Shown in pieces: positions 60,891 through 64,000 of a stretch of DNA of 64,000 nucleotides. The notes below the pieces were generated by a model. That model was not told the DNA's origin and searched no databases. It was given only the letters and a program-made list of their open reading frames with translations. Every line of letters begins with the position of its first letter. The first letter of the stretch is position 1. Made by a program: the position numbers and the translations under genes. The DNA comes from CADEDH01 sp963732695 (GTDB lineage: Bacteria; Actinomycetota; Acidimicrobiia; Acidimicrobiales; SZUA-35), in the NCBI GenBank assembly GCA_963732695.1, contig CAVTAP010000008.1, forward strand, positions 372,001 to 436,000, given 5' to 3'.

Positions 60891-61514
60891 ATGGGAATCA
60901 TCCACATCGACCTGTTCACCACGCTCGACGGCGTCGCCCAGGCGCCGGGCGGGCCCGAGGAGGACCGTGACGGCGGCTTCCCCTTCGGCGGGTGGCAGGC
61001 GCCGCTGATCGACGAGTCGGTGGGCGAGCAGGTCATGGCCGGCATGGAGGGCCTCGACGCCCTGCTGCTGGGCCGCCGCACCTACGACATCTGGGCCGCC
61101 TACTGGCCCCACCAGGAGACCGGCATCGACGACAGCATCGCCCGGCTGTTCAACCGGGTGCCGAAGTATGTCGCCTCCCGGGGCGAGCCGACGCTCGACT
61201 GGGCCGGGTCGACGCAGGTGGGCAGCGACCTCCGGAACGAGATCGACGCCCTGCGTCAGCGCCACGAGCACGTCCACGTGATCGGCAGCCTCGACCTGGT
61301 CCAGACGCTCCTGGGCGAGCAGCTCTTCGACACCCTGACGCTGTGGGTCTACCCGATTCTGCTCGGCACCGGAAAGCAGGTGTTCGCCGGCGGGGTGGTA
61401 CCCACCAACCTGACGCTGATCGAGCCGGCCCGAACCTCGCCCCGGGGGGCCGTCACCCTGCGCTACGCCCTCGCCCCCGGCACGCCCGCCACCGGCGACA
61501 TGACCACGCGATGA
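60891..61514 (+). CDS. Dihydrofolate reductase-like (RibD C-terminal domain) protein
   Basis: The 207-residue protein has the RibD/DHFR-like fold: IHIDLFTTLDGVAQAPGG, LLLGRRTYDIWAAYWP and the dinucleotide segment HVIGSLDLVQTLL. In this subfamily, common next to YCII and ECF41/42 genes in actinobacteria, the physiological substrate is unknown. ATG 60891 is preceded by GGAAGGA. Its stop overlaps the start of the VOC gene (ATGA). It is probably part of the ECF42 regulon. Confidence 0.87.
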   Translation: MGIIHIDLFTTLDGVAQAPGGPEEDRDGGFPFGGWQAPLIDESVGEQVMAGMEGLDALLLGRRTYDIWAAYWPHQETGIDDSIARLFNRVPKYVASRGEPTLDWAGSTQVGSDLRNEIDALRQRHEHVHVIGSLDLVQTLLGEQLFDTLTLWVYPILLGTGKQVFAGGVVPTNLTLIEPARTSPRGAVTLRYALAPGTPATGDMTTR

Positions 61515-61945
61515 GCGATCACCCGAGGGTGCAGTCGCTCGTGCTCGACACCACCGACGCACGGGGCCTGGCCGAGTTCTACCGCCAGCTCCTGGGCTAC
61601 GGGTACCGGCCGGGGGACGAGCCGCCGGCGCCGGGGCAGCCCGATCCCGCCGGCCGCGACTGGCTGGTGCTGGTGCACCCGTCAGCAGCGGGAGCGCGGC
61701 TCGCCTTTCAACAGGTCGACGAGCTGGCCCCCAGCACCTGGCCCTCCCCCGCCGTGCCCCAGCAGCTGCATCTCGACCTGACCGTCCCCGACGTCGAGGC
61801 GCTGGCCGAGCAGCGAGACCGGGCCGTCGCCCTCGGCGCCACGGTCCGACTCGACCGGAGCGACGACCCCGACGAGCCGCTCTACGCCTTCGCCGATCCC
61901 GCCGGTCACCCGTTCTGCATCTTCGTCACGCCAGCGGGGAGCTGA
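61511..61945 (+). CDS. VOC/glyoxalase-like protein
   Basis: The 144-residue protein carries two beta-alpha-beta-beta-beta motifs: VQSLVLDTTDARGLAEFYRQLLGY and LHLDLTVPDVEAL, ending AFADPAGHPFCIFVTP. This is the vicinal oxygen chelate fold, which includes glyoxalases, dioxygenases and antibiotic-binding proteins. Translationally coupled to the upstream dihydrofolate reductase-like gene. Confidence 0.87.
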   Translation: MSDHPRVQSLVLDTTDARGLAEFYRQLLGYGYRPGDEPPAPGQPDPAGRDWLVLVHPSAAGARLAFQQVDELAPSTWPSPAVPQQLHLDLTVPDVEALAEQRDRAVALGATVRLDRSDDPDEPLYAFADPAGHPFCIFVTPAGS

Positions 61946-62019
61946 GCACCATGGGGACGAGGCCGTCGAGCGCAAGGAGTGAGGCCGGCAGGCGGTTCCG
62001 TCGAGACTAGAGTCGATCG

Positions 62020-62418
62020 ATGCCTCCAGCCTTGCCTACCGGCACGGAGTCCGCACGGCCCTTCCTTCCCGCGATGGACTTCGCCACCTCCAAAGCGTTC
62101 TACGAGGCGCTGGGCTTCGCCAAAGAACTGGACAGCGACGACGTGGCCATCTACCGCATCGGCGCGACGTCGTTCCTGCTGCAGAATTACTACCAGAAGG
62201 AGTGGGCGGAGAACTTCATGATGCAGCTCCTCGTCGACGACCTCGATGCCTGGTGGTCGTGCGTCGAATCGCTCGATCTGCCCACGACGTTCGGCGTGCC
62301 CGCCCCGAAGCCACCGGCGATGCAGCCCTGGGGGCTGCGCATCGCATACGTCATCGATCCATCGGGCGTCCTCTGGCACGTCGCTCAGCGCCGGCCGGAC
62401 GTGGACCACGATCTCTAG
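62020..62418 (+). CDS. VOC/bleomycin-resistance-like protein
   Basis: The 132-residue protein starts with ESARPFLPAMDFATSKAFYEALGF and ends AYVIDPSGVLWHVAQR, both typical of VOC-fold resistance/lyase-like proteins. Ligand unknown. It follows the other VOC gene after 74 bases and may or may not share its transcript. Confidence 0.85.
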   Translation: MPPALPTGTESARPFLPAMDFATSKAFYEALGFAKELDSDDVAIYRIGATSFLLQNYYQKEWAENFMMQLLVDDLDAWWSCVESLDLPTTFGVPAPKPPAMQPWGLRIAYVIDPSGVLWHVAQRRPDVDHDL

Positions 62419-62436
62419 CGTTGGCCCCAGCCAAGA

Positions 62437-62452
62437 TCTCCCGCGGGAAATT
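62437..62452. repeat. CCCGCGGG palindrome, third copy (imperfect)
   Basis: TCTCCCGCGGGAAATT resembles the two palindromes flanking the HNH gene, with the left arm altered. It lies 19 bases after a VOC gene stop. No GTAC motif is found at the expected distance. Confidence 0.6.
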
Positions 62453-62631
62453 CTCTCACATGATGACCCGAACCGTGACAACGATCGCCCTGGCGTGGGC
62501 TCTTCACCGGTGAACGGGCGTGCGCTCGGTGCGGGACAGAAAGCAGTTGACTAGAAAGATGGGGGCCACAGCGGTGTTCCATGTTGTCCAGCGCATCGGC
62601 CATGGGGGAAGAGTTGGGGGTAGCTCGATTG

Positions 62632-64000
62632 ATGGCACCATCTCGGTCCGCTGCAATCATCCCGCTGTTGTGCGCTGGCCTGCTCGGCGCTTGCTCCAGT
62701 GCAGTTGGCAGTGAGGGTCCGGCTGCGGGCAGATCCGAGCAGCCTGCCCTTGACCTGGATGCCGACAGTTCTGCGCCGGGAAGCGAACTGCCGGAGCAGC
62801 ACCTTGAGTGGGGTTCGTGCGACGAGCCAGCGTTGGGTGATGGCGAGTGCGCCATCCTGTCGGTCCCCCGTAGCTACGATGCGCCCGACGGTCCGACCAT
62901 CGCCTTGTTCGTCTTTCGGGTGAAAGCGCAGGGGGTGGCCTCGGCCGGGGTGCTGGTTGTCAACCCCGGGGGCCCGGCCGGCTCTGGAGTCGATTTCGTG
63001 GTCTCGCGTCCTGGCTTCTTCCCGCCAGGGTTCGACGTCGTCACGTTCGATCCCCGAGGTAGCGGGCGTTCAGAAGCCATCGAATGTGTGGAGCCCGAAG
63101 ATCTGGATCAGCTATCGGATGTCACGCATCTGGCCCCCGACGAGGGCGAGCGCCAGCAGTTGATCAACGAGGCCCGTCGCCTGGCTGAAGCCTGTGCGGC
63201 CACCGAACTCGGCCCCTACGTGGGGACGACGAACGTGGCCCGTGACGTCGACCAGCTTCGGGCCGCCCTCGGCGAGGAGCAGATCAGCTATCTCGGCTTC
63301 AGTTATGGAACTGTGCTGGGGTGGACCTATGCCGCTATGTTCCCCGACCGGGTCAGGGCCATGGCGCTCGATGGTCCAGTAGACCCTCGGGCCACTCTGT
63401 CCCAGACAACCCTGGCCCAGGCCGCCGCGGTGGAGGCGGTGTTCGCCGACTTCGCCAGCTGGTGCACCGATGACCCCGCCGCTACCTGTCCCGACGACCC
63501 CAAGGGAGCGGTCGCCGCGATCCTGGCCAGGACCGAGAAGGAGCCGTTGCCCACGAGCGTTTGGCGTCGGCCGCTGACTTCCTTCTATGCCCTCAGCGGG
63601 ATCATCACCGCCCTCTACGAACGGGATCTGTGGCCCGATCTCGGCACCGCACTGCGGGCGGCCCTCGATGGTGACGGTCTCCCCCTCGCGGAACGGTCGT
63701 TCGCCTGGCGGGCCCGCCACGATCTCGACCAGTCGATCACTACCGACGCGCAGGATCTGATCTGGTGCGCCGACCATACCGACCGGCCAACGCTGTCCGA
63801 CCTGGCAGCCGATGCGGATGCCGTCGATGCGGCCGCCCCGACCTTCGCCCCCTGGCTACAGCCAGTGGCGCCCCGATGCGACGGGTATCCCCCATCCGTC
63901 AACCCGGTGCCGGCACCGGTCGCCGCCACCGTGCCCGTGCTCGTCATCGGAGCCACCGGGGACGTGGCCACGCCCTACACCGGAGCCCAACAACTGACCG
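62632..64000 (+). CDS. Secreted tripeptidyl aminopeptidase-like lipoprotein (C-terminus beyond the window)
   Basis: The frame is open from the ATG at 62632 to the window edge (456 codons). It begins with a lipoprotein signal (AAIIPLLCAGLLGAC, lipobox Cys at C21), then a Ser/Asp-rich linker and an alpha/beta-hydrolase domain. The oxyanion loop is NPGGPAGSG, the nucleophile motif is GFSYGT with S224, and the Asp is likely in GATGDVATPY. ALDGPVDPRATL after the nucleophile is typical of the Streptomyces tripeptidyl-aminopeptidase (SlpD/TAP) family, which removes N-terminal tripeptides outside the cell. The catalytic His should lie beyond the edge. Codon use is slightly less GC-rich than in the neighbours. 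Confidence 0.85.
   Translation, partial: MAPSRSAAIIPLLCAGLLGACSSAVGSEGPAAGRSEQPALDLDADSSAPGSELPEQHLEWGSCDEPALGDGECAILSVPRSYDAPDGPTIALFVFRVKAQGVASAGVLVVNPGGPAGSGVDFVVSRPGFFPPGFDVVTFDPRGSGRSEAIECVEPEDLDQLSDVTHLAPDEGERQQLINEARRLAEACAATELGPYVGTTNVARDVDQLRAALGEEQISYLGFSYGTVLGWTYAAMFPDRVRAMALDGPVDPRATLSQTTLAQAAAVEAVFADFASWCTDDPAATCPDDPKGAVAAILARTEKEPLPTSVWRRPLTSFYALSGIITALYERDLWPDLGTALRAALDGDGLPLAERSFAWRARHDLDQSITTDAQDLIWCADHTDRPTLSDLAADADAVDAAAPTFAPWLQPVAPRCDGYPPSVNPVPAPVAATVPVLVIGATGDVATPYTGAQQLT

Noticed and set aside
60556..60891. An N-terminal extension of the SGNH hydrolase reaching the dihydrofolate reductase start
   Set aside because: The extension is Arg/Pro-rich, passes through the 48-bp repeat and lacks a ribosome site; the ATG at 60555 has one.

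Overview
The window is a very GC-rich stretch of actinobacterial chromosome. The evidence is the uniformly G/C third codon positions, frequent GTG starts, a mycothiol-dependent formaldehyde dehydrogenase (24132-25217), a DUF222/HNH (13E12-type) gene, a SARP regulator and an ECF42-type sigma factor with its YCII/DGPF partner. The mix of a CO-dehydrogenase-like large subunit, a P450, an acyl-CoA-dehydrogenase-like flavoprotein, an SDR and an LLM oxidoreductase fits an aerobic heterotroph of the Acidimicrobiia type, but that class-level placement is inference. No rRNA, tRNA, CRISPR array, integrase or transposase was seen.

Layout. 1-6.4 kb: a lipoprotein fragment, an esterase/beta-lactamase-like hydrolase, a BKACE enzyme, an N-acyl-D-amino-acid-deacylase-like amidohydrolase, a VIT1-type transporter, a PNPOx-fold protein and an alpha/beta hydrolase. 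6.4-18.9 kb: one tightly coupled operon (mostly 1-8 bp overlaps) of a secreted membrane protein, an ABC ATPase and permease, a coiled-coil/GQ-repeat membrane protein, MoxR, a DUF58 protein and a 1,542-residue protein with three von Willebrand A domains, behind a good ECF-type promoter. 18.8-24.1 kb: a CcmF-like protein on the opposite strand, a flavin reductase with an internal deletion, a diguanylate cyclase and a lone ABC permease. 24.1-29.3 kb: mscR with its metallo-beta-lactamase partner, a glycosyltransferase, a flavin monooxygenase-like protein and an HxlR regulator divergent from a SnoaL-like protein. 29.3-37.7 kb: a large SARP/NB-ARC regulator, a P450-hydrolase pair, ilvD and a phosphatase. 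37.8-45.3 kb: small enzymes, a phospholipase-D-like protein and lon. 45.5-51.9 kb: an orphan CoxL-like subunit, a divergent PspC protein / PspC-histidine kinase / LuxR regulator module resembling LiaFSR, and a tandem universal stress protein. 52-64 kb: LLM oxidoreductase, SMP-30, SDR, the HNH gene, PhyH, the ECF42 locus with an SGNH-hydrolase segment between 48-bp direct repeats, two VOC proteins and the start of a secreted tripeptidyl-aminopeptidase-like lipoprotein.

Four otherwise intact genes carry single-base frameshifts in or beside short C runs (about 8714, 11841, 30775 and 55930). Either the assembly has homopolymer errors or these tracts vary. Several non-coding signals are not explained by the genes: a dispersed palindromic element in two copies, a CCCGCGGG-centred palindrome in three copies (two of them flanking the HNH gene with identical spacing to a second motif), 11-bp direct repeats before the SARP gene, and shared TGTCGA-type promoter candidates around the ECF42 locus.
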